NCBI GenBank assembly: GCA_015679605.1
Contig: JAAAVE010000024.1
Location: forward strand, 1-45,504
Source of the DNA: Podila epigama
Taxonomy: Eukaryota; Mortierellomycota; Mortierellomycetes; Mortierellales; Mortierellaceae
Length of the DNA stretch: 45,504 nucleotides
Reading direction: 5' to 3'
The notes under the pieces: generated by a model
The model's input: the letters and a program-made list of their open reading frames with translations, nothing else
Told to the model about the DNA's origin: nothing
The model's database searches: none
In this document: in pieces, positions 22,288-30,917 of the stretch
Layout of the letters: each line of letters opens with the position of its first letter
Position numbering within the stretch: the first letter of the stretch is position 1
Program-made: the position numbers and the translations under genes

Positions 22288-22647
22288 TGTGGAATGTTGT
22301 GTTGTGTTGTTGTTGTTGTACGAGGATGGTAGGGCTGAAGAATGTGATGAGAAGTATGTGTGGATGGGTGTCAATGGGAAAAAAAAGACAGAGAGCGACG
22401 TTCGTTTGACTTTTGTTGTTTTCCAGGGGAAGAAAGGTGATACAATCTGTCTGAATAAATGAGGCGCGTCAACAAAAAAGCGAAGCCACTGTGTCGCCCT
22501 CAATCCCCAGTCACACACCACAATAAAAAAAAAGGGACGCGTTCAGGAACACGTTCAATGATAATTAGAAATATTTATTTGCTGCTTTTGCCTTCACTTC
22601 TGCTTCCCTCTTTTTTTTCTTTCTCTCTTGCTTTTTTGCTATTCATT
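22288..22647. other. spacer between GPI-protein 3' end and Myb-like promoter
   Basis: 360 bp; on the minus strand it is the 3' flank of the GPI protein followed by the 5' leader of the Myb-like gene. TTTATT at 22574-22579 (AATAAA on the minus strand) lies 69 nt past the GPI-protein stop and is a good poly(A) signal candidate. GTT repeats lie at about 22300-22320. Confidence 0.55.
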
Positions 22648-23193
22648 TTAAAGGCTGATGGCAGCAGCGAGAGCAACTGCGGCTAGAGAGAGCACGGCTG
22701 AGACACCGGCCTTTGATTCAGCACTGTTACCAGTGGCACCACCTGCTCCTGCTGGATGTGGAGGAGGAGTGACGGTGGTCGTGTTATCGGTCGAGGAGGA
22801 TGATGATGAATCGTCACACTTGAAGACAGATGTCATGGGTGCAATCTTGCTTCTGGCATCTGCAACCTGTACTGCGTTGCAGACAGCTTTAGCCCCAGTA
22901 CATCCAGAGGCAGCACCTCCAGGAGAGAATGCATTGGACGCCCAGTTGCACATGCACTTCTTGATGGCTGGGTTTTGTGATGCTGTGCCAAGGCCTACTA
23001 CGTTCACGACATTGCCTGCGAAGGCGGCCTGGAGCTGTTGAAGGTCTACGGGCACGAGGGCTGCACATGCCTTTTCCTTGGGAATCGATCCGAGAACACA
23101 GTCTGAGCAAGGATTCTTTTCGAATGTCTGGGCGGTGACGACAGCGGCGCTAGCCAAGACCAAAGCTGTAATGGTGGTGAATTTGAAAAGCAT
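22648..23193 (-). CDS. secreted GPI-anchored eight-cysteine protein (CFEM-like)
   Basis: A single exon of 181 aa. Residues 1-21 are a signal peptide (MLFKFTTITALVLASAAVVT then A). The mature domain has exactly eight cysteines at residues 29, 32, 43, 80, 82, 98, 105 and 126. Spacing is C-x2-C-x10-C-x36-C-x-C-x15-C-x6-C-x20-C, which has the CFEM order (including the central C-x-C) but longer loops and no Asp before the fourth Cys. A Ser/Thr/Pro-rich stalk (S6, then NTTTVTPPP) follows. The C-terminus is a small-residue segment plus hydrophobic tail (VSAVLSLAAVALAAAISL), as for GPI attachment near N159/S160. It is probably a plasma-membrane or cell-wall protein; ligand unknown, and haem binding is not supported. 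Confidence 0.85.
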   Translation of the reverse strand: MLFKFTTITALVLASAAVVTAQTFEKNPCSDCVLGSIPKEKACAALVPVDLQQLQAAFAGNVVNVVGLGTASQNPAIKKCMCNWASNAFSPGGAASGCTGAKAVCNAVQVADARSKIAPMTSVFKCDDSSSSSSTDNTTTVTPPPHPAGAGGATGNSAESKAGVSAVLSLAAVALAAAISL

Positions 23194-24343
23194 ATTGTAT
23201 ATTGTTGATGTTGTTGTTCTTTTTCTGTTTCGTGCGGATGGGTGGAGAGATGTCTGTCCTTTTGTGGAGAGAAAGAGTTCTTCATCTTCTTTTTATATGG
23301 ATCCCACCGTTATAACCAGGGTCATCTCCCTCTTCATTTTTGATACAATTGCCCTTGATACCTTGGCGGCTGGAAAAAAAAAATAAAGGACACTCATCAA
23401 GGGCAGACATGTTTTTCTCCCTTAATCTCTCCCTCTTCCTCCCTTGGTCACTGTCGGTCCGTCTAACACAAACCATGGATCACTTGGTTCAAATTCACGG
23501 AGGTTCTCCTTGGACCCTACAACCATTAAAAAACTATCCAAAGTTGTAAACATGCTGTAAACAAAAAAATGCTGATGTCGAATGGTGTCATACCAAAATA
23601 AAGACAGTCGAGTCGCGTGTCCTATGGTCTGGATTGACCGACGGTCTATACTTGGCTGATACTTGGCCAACGTGGTTGGTTGTCTTTGCTAATAAACAAA
23701 TAGATTTGCGCGGTGCTCTGTTTATTTTTTTTTTCCCCTTTCCTTACTGTTCTCAACGGCGTCTGTGGGAACAAATGGCAGTTTCTCAGCTTGCTTAATT
23801 GGTTGTAGAAAAGCGCCGTCTTTGTTTGCTATTCCTGCAACACAAGGGAAAAAAAACAAGGAAAAGGAACCTTTTGTCTTGGTGGTAATATGTCTGGTGA
23901 TGGGAAAAAAATTAAGAAAATCCGCCGTTCACTTTGTGTGTCACCATCCTCACACTTTCCTTCCAAACTCTACAATTTGGGCTCAACGCAATGCACCAAC
24001 GACAAAGAGTTGAAATAGACGCGTGAAAAATGAAGGAATGCAAAAGCTCAAAAAAAAGCGGCGTCGTGTTTCTTTTTGTTTGTTTGAATGGAACGTCTGC
24101 ACTTCTGGGCGTAGAGTGGCTCTTTTCGTCACTATTCTTTTTTGGGTGAATATGGTCCGAATGCGGAATGCGCAAGGTTGTCCTTTCGTCAACACCAATG
24201 GTGAAGATTAAAACTTTGAATTGCAAAAGTGACCTTGAATCTCTGTATAAAAACCCTCCACCTTTACGACTAAGTGCCATCTAGAACTCACACACATTCT
24301 CTCTCTCTCCCACACAACACTTTTTACCCATCACTACATCACC
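23194..24343. promoter_or_regulatory. divergent spacer, GPI protein / cysteine-rich peptide 1
   Basis: 1,150 bp without a supported gene; short frames such as 23422-23670 on the minus strand show no family features. The right part is the promoter of peptide 1 and holds elements repeated upstream of peptide 2: a 22-bp T-rich block at 24069-24090 and GAATGCGCA at 24166-24174. Confidence 0.55.
24246..24252 (+). promoter_or_regulatory. TATA box of cysteine-rich peptide 1
   Basis: TATAAAA lies 98 bp before the start codon, followed by a CT-rich leader (CACACATTCTCTCTCTCTC). Its strength and position suggest a regulated, highly expressed gene; that is inference. Confidence 0.65.
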
Positions 24344-24559
24344 ATGAAGTTCACCGTCGGAACCGCCGCTGCTATGGTCCTCGCCACCATTGCCTTCGCT
24401 GCCAGCACCGCTGATGCTTTGACCTGCTACCAGAGATGCATCAAAGACGGTGGTTCAGGCTCGTACTGCTCAGGCCAATGCTACGACAAGACCTGCTACC
24501 GCGCATGCATTAAGGATGGCTTTACCTGGCAATACTGCCAGGTCCAGTGCCGCAACTAG
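24344..24559 (+). CDS. small secreted cysteine-rich peptide 1 (twin C-x3-C hairpin)
   Basis: A 71-aa single-exon prepeptide. Residues 1-25 are a classic signal peptide ending ASTADA. The 46-aa mature part has eight cysteines at 28, 32, 42, 46, 51, 55, 65 and 69. They form two identical units C-x3-C-x9-C-x3-C joined by the four-residue linker YDKT. Both units carry the same core: CYxxC, then I-K-D-G, then YC. The C-x3-C pairs at both ends of each unit are the spacing of alpha-hairpinins (helix-loop-helix peptides with two disulfides), so two helical hairpins in tandem are inferred. Alpha-hairpinins include antimicrobial and protease-inhibitor peptides, but no activity can be read from this sequence. 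A paralogue lies 1.1 kb downstream in the same orientation. Confidence 0.88.
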   Translation: MKFTVGTAAAMVLATIAFAASTADALTCYQRCIKDGGSGSYCSGQCYDKTCYRACIKDGFTWQYCQVQCRN

Positions 24560-25680
24560 AAGACCTCCCCCGGGAATTTCCAGTGGAATAGCTCTCAAGT
24601 CTCCAATCAAAGTTACAAGAACAAGACAGACATTTCACCAAAATACAACAGTTTTTTTTTTTTCAACTTTCATCTCGCATTGTGTATTTATGAATTGAAG
24701 TATTAAGCCATGGATGTTCATGTCAACCCAAGTCAAATCACTCTTCTCCATATGGATTTTCAACATGTAGTTTGTCATTCCCAAGATTCTTGAGATTTAG
24801 CGAAAGTGGAAAAGAAAATATAAAGCCTTTTTTTAGTATTATCTTGCAAAGAGTATTTATTGTAAATACTTTAGTAGTTTCTGTTGATGCACGGTCAGCC
24901 ACCTCTCAAAATGACCAGCTTACCATGCCTCTTCTATCTGGAAGAAACATAATAATAATAGCAATATATATAAAAAAATAAAGAAAGAAAGAAAGAAACG
25001 CCGCTTTGCGTATTGATATGTTGAATTCTTCAAACACTTAGACACGGGCACTCAAGCCTAGCCGCAAAGTGTCTAGTCTTATGCCTCGTACACCTAGGTA
25101 ATGCATATCAAAAAAAAATAATGTAGATTCTGTTAGGTCATAGTTCCAAACGATTGACTCCACAATCAAAACTCCATCCAAGTCGTCATTTGTTATTCCC
25201 ATGTTCATGTGAAAAGAAATCTTGTGGCACGTCGGCTTCCAGCTTTCAGCTTGCATTTTTTTCTTGCGCCTTGTTATGCTGTTATCCTGTTGTTGAGGTG
25301 CTTAATAATGCAGACTTGCATGTCTTTTGCCAAGGAAAGATAAAAGGAAAAAAATAAACACCTGAGGCACGCCGTCTTTCTTTCATTTCTTTTTGTTTGT
25401 ATGAATGAGCCGTGGTGTAGAGCACCTTGCCTACCATTCTAGACATCTAGACAGGTCTTGCTTGTGTGGCAGGAATCAACTATCAACCGTTTTTATGGCT
25501 TTTGCAGAATGCGCAGCTTCACGAGCTGGAAAAAAAGGTAAGGAATAGAAAATATAAAAAGGCACGACTTTTTTCTCTTTAAAGGTCGTTCAACACAAGA
25601 ATCCACATAGCAAGCAACAAAAAAAGAAACTTTTCACACTCATCCTTATTCCCCAAAAATAAAATCACTCCTCATTCACC
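24560..25680. promoter_or_regulatory. spacer between the two cysteine-rich peptide genes
   Basis: 1,121 bp, AT-rich, no gene or recognisable third peptide copy. A (GAAA)4 run lies at 24983-24998. The right part is the peptide 2 promoter: a T-rich block with GAATG at 25386-25407, GAATGCGCA at 25507-25515, and TATAAAAA at 25553-25560. Confidence 0.6.
25553..25560 (+). promoter_or_regulatory. TATA box of cysteine-rich peptide 2
   Basis: TATAAAAA lies 128 bp before the start codon, at a position comparable to that in the paralogue upstream. Confidence 0.65.
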
Positions 25681-25899
25681 ATGAAACTGACCATCGGTTC
25701 CCTCTCTGCCCTTATCCTCGCAACTCTTGCATTCGTCGGCTCGACCGAGGCTGCGGCGCGCCCTTGCTACAACACCTGCTTGAAGGATGGCGGCACCTGG
25801 GAATACTGCGCCAGCATTTGTTATAACAAGACCTGCTACCGCAACTGCCTCAAAGATGGTGGTGCCTGGAAATATTGCCGCAACAGCTGCCTCAACTAG
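25681..25899 (+). CDS. small secreted cysteine-rich peptide 2 (paralogue)
   Basis: A 72-aa single-exon prepeptide with signal peptide (residues 1-25 or so, ending STEAAA). Eight cysteines at 29, 33, 43, 47, 52, 56, 66 and 70 give the same (C-x3-C-x9-C-x3-C)-x4-(C-x3-C-x9-C-x3-C) layout as peptide 1. Here the internal repeat is even clearer: CYNTCLKDGGTWEYC versus CYRNCLKDGGAWKYC. Spacing between all cysteines is identical in both genes while many loop residues differ, as expected when the disulfide scaffold is under selection. The pair arose by tandem duplication including promoter sequence. Mature charge is more basic than in peptide 1. Function unknown. Confidence 0.88.
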   Translation: MKLTIGSLSALILATLAFVGSTEAAARPCYNTCLKDGGTWEYCASICYNKTCYRNCLKDGGAWKYCRNSCLN

Positions 25900-26224
25900 A
25901 GAGTCTGAAAATGTTTACATCTTGCACAAAAAATACAGAAAAGAAGGGACGTTTTCCTTGGCCTTCTCTACCTGTTCCATAGTGTACTTTAAGATGTGAT
26001 GGTGAAATCGTTAGCGTATTAACAAGAAAAAAAAATAAAAATAAAAATAAAAATAAAAAAAAAGACATTGAAGGAACGCGAATTGCGTGAATGATTTTAT
26101 TTTACAAGTGTACATGGAATAAAAAGTAATCAAAAGTAACAAAGAGAAAAAGAAGACAAAAAAAATAGAGATGATACAACGAAACAATAAAAGACTAATA
26201 ATCAGAAAAAAAGGCACAGGAAGC
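25900..26224. terminator. convergent 3' region, peptide 2 / membrane protein
   Basis: 325 bp with an (AAAAAT)n-type simple repeat at 26027-26063. TTTATT at 26097-26102 is an AATAAA on the minus strand, 123 nt past the stop of the membrane-protein gene. Confidence 0.5.
26027..26063 (+). repeat. (AAAAAT)n simple repeat
   Basis: An A-rich tract with T every sixth base, between convergent genes. Confidence 0.85.
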
Positions 26225-28483
26225 TTAGGCGGTTGCAATGATGACTGCCGTGATGGCTATGGCAAGTACAAAACTACTGATGGACCAGATTTGGTTAATT
26301 TGACGCCATCGTACATCCAGCTCGTATCGGAGCACCTTGCGATTGTATTCCATACGTTGCTCAAACAACGAACTCGCGTGATCATCCGATGCCCATGGTC
26401 CATGAAGATCTTCCTCTTGCCCTAGAGGAGGCCTGTCACTGTCACGACTGGGTATTGCAACCCGGACCTGTGACACTTTTGCTTCAGAAGAAGAAATGCC
26501 AGCTGTACCGTTGGTGCAATGTTCCTCTAGATCACCATCCAAGGACGTCCTACCTCTTGGACCTGGCTTGCGATGACCCCGCGCCGACCATTGGGCTTGA
26601 ACCCAATGGTGTGCCCTTTTTCTCAGTGACGGCCCATCGTTCCTACCAGTCACATCTTTTGACGGATTGCTTGGGTGGCGCGTCGTTGGATACACGCTAC
26701 CGATCCACCAAAGAATAGGACACACATGTCCAAGTAGAAACAAAAATGGGCCTGGCACCAAGCCATTTTGGTCCCGAAAGACCCAATACCGGTCGCCACG
26801 CTCACGTCGGATCGGTGGCAGCGGCTTTGCATCCCAAGGTGAATAGGGCCAAGGGTCTACACTTGTCCGGTTCGTTTGCAACCTTCCTGTAAGACCCTCA
26901 ACTACGAGCTCAATCTCGCGACTTGTGTGGGTGCTATGGTCTGTTGTGCTCGAGTGCGTGGTAAACAGCTCACTCACGTAGGGTACGACAGCTGGTTTCG
27001 AGAATCTGTCGGGTGGCGGATTCTGAGGGAGCAAGCCTTTGGGATACAAGAGTCCCTGGTGAGAATGATGATGTTGATGTGCAAGAGTTGCTGGTTGTAG
27101 CGGGGGGGTAGACGACCTGGAGGGTGCGCTGATTGCTGGTACCGGCACTTTTTGCGATGAACGCGGTTGCACAGGTAGGAATAGGGCCGAGTGCTGTTGC
27201 TGTTGTACTTTGCCCGATGAAGTAGTGGAGGAGGACGCCATTGGGTGAAAATGACCAAAAGCCGAGGTGCAGGGCGACGGTCGGTTATTGGTATCAGAGG
27301 TCGATGCCATATCATCCAGATGGTTGGGCGTTGCGCTGGAGGCATTGGCCGAGGGTATATATTGGCAAGAGGTCGAAGGTGAGGGCATTGGGGGAGCGTC
27401 GTCGCTGGGAATGGTCGTGGCTGGCCCAAAGGTTGGTGTTTTAAAAGGCGTTGGCGCGACGAGTGGTTCTCGGTGGCCGTAGGGCGACCGGTCCCTCGCT
27501 GGTGGTGGTGGTAATGATCCCGGAAAGTATTGGGCAATCAAACTGCGAGGGCTCTTTGGTGGTAGTGGGGGCAATGGAGGTGATGGTGGGACGGGCGGTA
27601 AAGGAATACTCAGGCTAGACCCCAGTTCCATGCCATGGCTTGGTGTTTGCACATCCACAGGGCTCGAGGGGATTGAGCCGAGGATCGAGGTAGGAGTGAG
27701 TTCAGCGATGGTACATCCACCTGTGTTTTGCATCAAGCCTCTGGTTTTATCACGGTTATTAGAGTCGCCTGAGGCGGTTCTATCGCGCGTCCAGTATTGA
27801 GGAGTGATAGCGAGAGGTTGTCGTAGATGTGGGTGGTGAGGAGAAGCATCGCTTGAGATGGTACCATGGCGCGGACGGGTGGTCTGTGTTTGTTGTGGAG
27901 GAGCATATGAGCGAGAGTATGAACGGGAGCGACGATGAGCCCGCGCAGTGGTGCTGTTGCTGTTGCTGTTAGGATTTCTGTTCCTGGTATGATGACTATT
28001 GCTGTCAAGCGACTTTAAAAGACTGGCGGTCAATTGGTACTCAAGACTTGAGGGCAAAATTGGCTTGAGCGGTGCTGAGGCTTTGGTCACCGTGCTGGAA
28101 GAGCGGCCGCGCTTGGCAGAGCCGGGTCGGAGGCGAGCCTTTTTGGGTGGAATGTTTTGGACGGGAGCAAGGAGAGCGCGTCGAGCTGCAGGGGATAATG
28201 GTGTAGATGGTAATGGTGATGCATTCGACTGATGGGTTGTTTCTGCCTGGTTGCAGTGCGATGTTGCTGCCGAGGTCATGTTTTCATTAAAGAGAGACGA
28301 TGCAGCAGATGAGGTAGCGGTGGATGGAGGAGTGATGGTGGAGAGGAATGAGGTTCGATTCTGGAGCAAGTCCTCGGCGGCCTGGCGCCGGCGCGCTTCG
28401 AGGTAGAGTTGGCCGTCGCGGTCGCGGTCCAGGAGATGACGCTCCATGCTGGTCCGCGGCTCCATTTCCATGACGGCGCCCAT
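26225..28483 (-). CDS. large Pro/Ser-rich protein with C-terminal two-span membrane module
   Basis: A single exon of 752 aa. Residues 1-540 or so are disordered: Ser, Pro, Thr, His and Asn rich, with a basic patch (PPKKARLRPGSAKRGRSSS, about 112-130), an R/S-rich stretch, and a polyproline segment (PLPPVPPSPPLPPLPP, near residue 295) that could bind SH3 or profilin. The C-terminal 190 residues look conserved: PWDAKPLPPIRRERGDRYWV, then a hydrophobic span at 580-599 (FLFLLGHVCPILWWIGSVYP), a polar basic linker, RKVLRYELDVRWRQINQIWS, and a terminal span at about 732-751. This recalls uncharacterised fungal 'serine-rich proteins' that share the GH-x-C-P-x-L-W-W-I-G-S motif; I cannot assign a function. 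Probable topology: long N-terminal domain in the cytosol with both spans near the C-terminus. Confidence 0.75.
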   Translation of the reverse strand: MGAVMEMEPRTSMERHLLDRDRDGQLYLEARRRQAAEDLLQNRTSFLSTITPPSTATSSAASSLFNENMTSAATSHCNQAETTHQSNASPLPSTPLSPAARRALLAPVQNIPPKKARLRPGSAKRGRSSSTVTKASAPLKPILPSSLEYQLTASLLKSLDSNSHHTRNRNPNSNSNSTTARAHRRSRSYSRSYAPPQQTQTTRPRHGTISSDASPHHPHLRQPLAITPQYWTRDRTASGDSNNRDKTRGLMQNTGGCTIAELTPTSILGSIPSSPVDVQTPSHGMELGSSLSIPLPPVPPSPPLPPLPPKSPRSLIAQYFPGSLPPPPARDRSPYGHREPLVAPTPFKTPTFGPATTIPSDDAPPMPSPSTSCQYIPSANASSATPNHLDDMASTSDTNNRPSPCTSAFGHFHPMASSSTTSSGKVQQQQHSALFLPVQPRSSQKVPVPAISAPSRSSTPPLQPATLAHQHHHSHQGLLYPKGLLPQNPPPDRFSKPAVVPYVSELFTTHSSTTDHSTHTSREIELVVEGLTGRLQTNRTSVDPWPYSPWDAKPLPPIRRERGDRYWVFRDQNGLVPGPFLFLLGHVCPILWWIGSVYPTTRHPSNPSKDVTGRNDGPSLRKRAHHWVQAQWSARGHRKPGPRGRTSLDGDLEEHCTNGTAGISSSEAKVSQVRVAIPSRDSDRPPLGQEEDLHGPWASDDHASSLFEQRMEYNRKVLRYELDVRWRQINQIWSISSFVLAIAITAVIIATA

Positions 28484-28641
28484 ATCGCGGTGGTTGTGTG
28501 TTTTTGGAAGAGAAGGTACACCAATGGTTAGGCGACGTTGAGGGGTGATGCTGGAAAGGAGGTTCTTTTTTTGAGGGGGTTAGGTGTGTGAAGTTGAGAA
28601 GGTGAAAGTGGCAGTAAAACGATGAGGAACAAGAAGAAGAA

Positions 28642-28669
28642 GAACGAACGAACGAACGAACAAACGAAC
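28642..28669 (+). repeat. (GAAC)n simple repeat
   Basis: Five perfect GAAC units followed by two variants (AAAC, GAAC), in the presumed 5' leader of the membrane-protein gene. Confidence 0.85.
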
Positions 28670-29939
28670 AAAGGTAAGAAAAAAGATGAAGAGGGGTAAC
28701 GTGCAAGGGTGTGAGAACAAAAGAGATGATACTGTTAATAACAAAAAGGAACTGAACTGAACTGGGACGGAGTTGGTTGCAGGAAGAAGGCAATGACGAG
28801 CAAAAGTGTTTTGATAAGGACGGGACGCGTGCTAGTAAACTGGTGGTGGTTGGTGTTCAAGACAAGCGAGCGACAGGTGTTAAAGAGAGAGCAACAAGTG
28901 TTTGGGTAAAGTGGTTCATAATGTGGAGTTTCTTTTTTGACGGATGAGAAACAAAAAAGATGACGATGAATGAAAGATGGAGTGAGATGATGAAGATGCC
29001 CTGTTTATATGTGCATGAAAGTATGTATGTGTATTGGTATGTATCTGAATGTATGTGGTATGTGTGTATGAATGTATGTGTATGTGTGTGTGTATGTGTG
29101 TGTGAAGAAGAGTGAGCGTATGCAGACAAATATAGACGATGAGATGCAATGAGATGCAAATGGGAAGAGATGGAAGATGAAGATGAGGATGGAGATGGGT
29201 GTAAAGATGGTGGGTAGAAAGAGAGAAACAATAATAATATGTAAAAAAAAAAAGAGCGTCGTCTACCAAGGATGGCCATGGGATGGGTCGCAATGCATAG
29301 CTGTAGCACCCACCAATGCAATATCCATCGCATGTCCTATTTCCCATTTCCGCTCACTGACCATTTTTGCTCACCTCTTTTATTATCGGTTATTGTCTTG
29401 TTGTGGTCAAGCAAGCAATAGGACAAGGATGGATGGAGAAGCACTCTCTGTCCCTCTCCGTGTATGTGGATGAATGTGTCCGTGTCAATGAATGCACATG
29501 GATGGGTGTGGGATGCGAGTTGTCCCAACGGAAACAGGGGGTGCATGCATTTGCATAGAAGGACGGAGGAAAATACACACAAGCATACACCTTTTAGCAC
29601 GCACCTTGTTGAGTTGACTTAGCTCTCTTTTAGTCTTGAAGCACATGAGAAAAAAAAAATGTCGAATATCCTTGTGCTCGCAAACCAGTCGAAACAAAAA
29701 GGATATGTGCATGTTTGTGTGTGTGCGAGTGAGTGATTTCTTGGTGAACAAGACTACAAAGTCAGAGAGACGAGACAACAACGACTCACTGAAAACCTGG
29801 TCTTTCCTTCATGGCGACATGATGGTATTCACGACTGTAAACTTGCCCCCTTCCGCGAGACACGCGTTTGATTTCCTACACAAAAGTCTCGCTGAGAAGT
29901 AAACACGTCCATTAGCCAATTGGCCAATTGTTCCTATAT

Positions 29940-29966
29940 GATTGATTGATTGATTGATTGATTGAT
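29940..29966 (+). repeat. (GATT)n simple repeat
   Basis: About six and a half perfect units in intergenic DNA. Confidence 0.9.
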
Positions 29967-30878
29967 CGACGACGCGATCGAACAAACGTCCGATTATTTT
30001 GACCGAACGAACAAAGAACAACGGAAAGGATTTTTTGTTTCAACAAAAATGAGCCCTTCTCCCCCTGTCTTCCCCCCCTTTTGACCAACGCTATGATCCC
30101 TTTTGGAGCGTGAAGAGAATACACATGCCAATGCAAGCAAAGCTCAAAGAACCACCTCGATCACCTAGGACTAATAATAATAGTCGCTCTGCTTATTCAT
30201 TCAACGCTCAATTGGGGTTTTTAAAAATAAGATCCTGGGGAGCACCAGATTTCGGAACCCATGGCACCCTTAATAGGGTTGTCACATGTGTGGCTTGTAT
30301 TATTATTGTTTATCTTTTTTTTTCTTTTTTTCCTTGCTTTCTTTTACTCAAAACGCACATTCCTTCTTTTTCCCTTCTCTCCTTCATCCTTTCCCACTTT
30401 CATCCATTCACCTACCCTCAACCACAAATTATCATTTCTGTGATCATAATAGAAGGTAGGAAAGAAGACCGCTGTCTTTCTTCTTACCTTCTATTTTGTC
30501 TGAACATCACGTAAGTAACCTATCCCTTTCATCTATCCCTGATCTGATCCACACACAACCTTTCAAAATTATGAATGCAAAAGATATCAAAGAAAAAAGT
30601 AAAAAGGAGTGAATGATGAATTTTTTTTATAATCAGTTATCCCTGACTTAATCATACTGTGTCGAGAACTTGATTTCTGAATCCTTTTTATTTTTGTCCA
30701 ACACTATCAAACATTCATACTTTTTCTTGAAGAACAAAAGTACAAGCAAAGAACGACAATGGTGTCTAACGTTATTACTTCATTTGTTCGTTTCTTTTCA
30801 TTTTCCAGAACAGGTACCAAGATAATGTAGATACCCTAATAACATGCCACATAATAAACAATTATAATAATTACTCCT

Positions 30879-30884
30879 TTTATT
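30879..30884 (-). terminator. candidate poly(A) signal of myosin II
   Basis: AATAAA on the minus strand, 34 nt past the myosin stop codon. Confidence 0.5.
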
Positions 30885-30917
30885 CCTTGGTCGTCCATCT
30901 ACTTTGTTTGATTTTGA

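Larger units (their letters stand above)
28484..30917. other. 2.4-kb gene-poor stretch
   Basis: No supportable coding gene or RNA on either strand. The left part (28484-29250) is the likely long 5' leader and promoter of the membrane-protein gene: GAAC repeats at 28642-28669 and TATG/TGTG-rich DNA at 29016-29110. (GATT)n lies at 29940-29966 next to a CCAATTGGCCAATTG palindromic stretch. TTTATT at 30879-30884 is a probable myosin poly(A) signal on the minus strand. Short frames such as 30110-30514 (+) are low complexity and lack domain features. Confidence 0.5.

Noticed and set aside
23476-23500. GGTTCAAATTC, resembling a tRNA T loop
   Set aside because: The flanking bases do not pair as a T stem and no A box or acceptor stem is found at the right distance.
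23422-23670. 82-codon open frame on the minus strand
   Set aside because: No recognisable motif, signal peptide or conserved composition; it sits in promoter-type DNA between divergent genes.
24344-25899. Reading the cysteine-rich peptides as hydrophobins or defensins
   Set aside because: There is no Cys-Cys doublet as in hydrophobins and no C-x-C end motif as in defensins; the only spacing that fits is repeated C-x3-C.
28216-28800. Alternative frames over the 5' end of the membrane-protein gene (for example 28287-28793 on the minus strand)
   Set aside because: They overlap the 752-codon frame, are rich in Ser/His/Phe from repeats, and lack any conserved feature.
30110-30514. 134-codon open frame with a hydrophobic stretch
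   Set aside because: The hydrophobic part is poly-T/pyrimidine DNA translated by chance; no start context, homologous motif or splice structure supports it.
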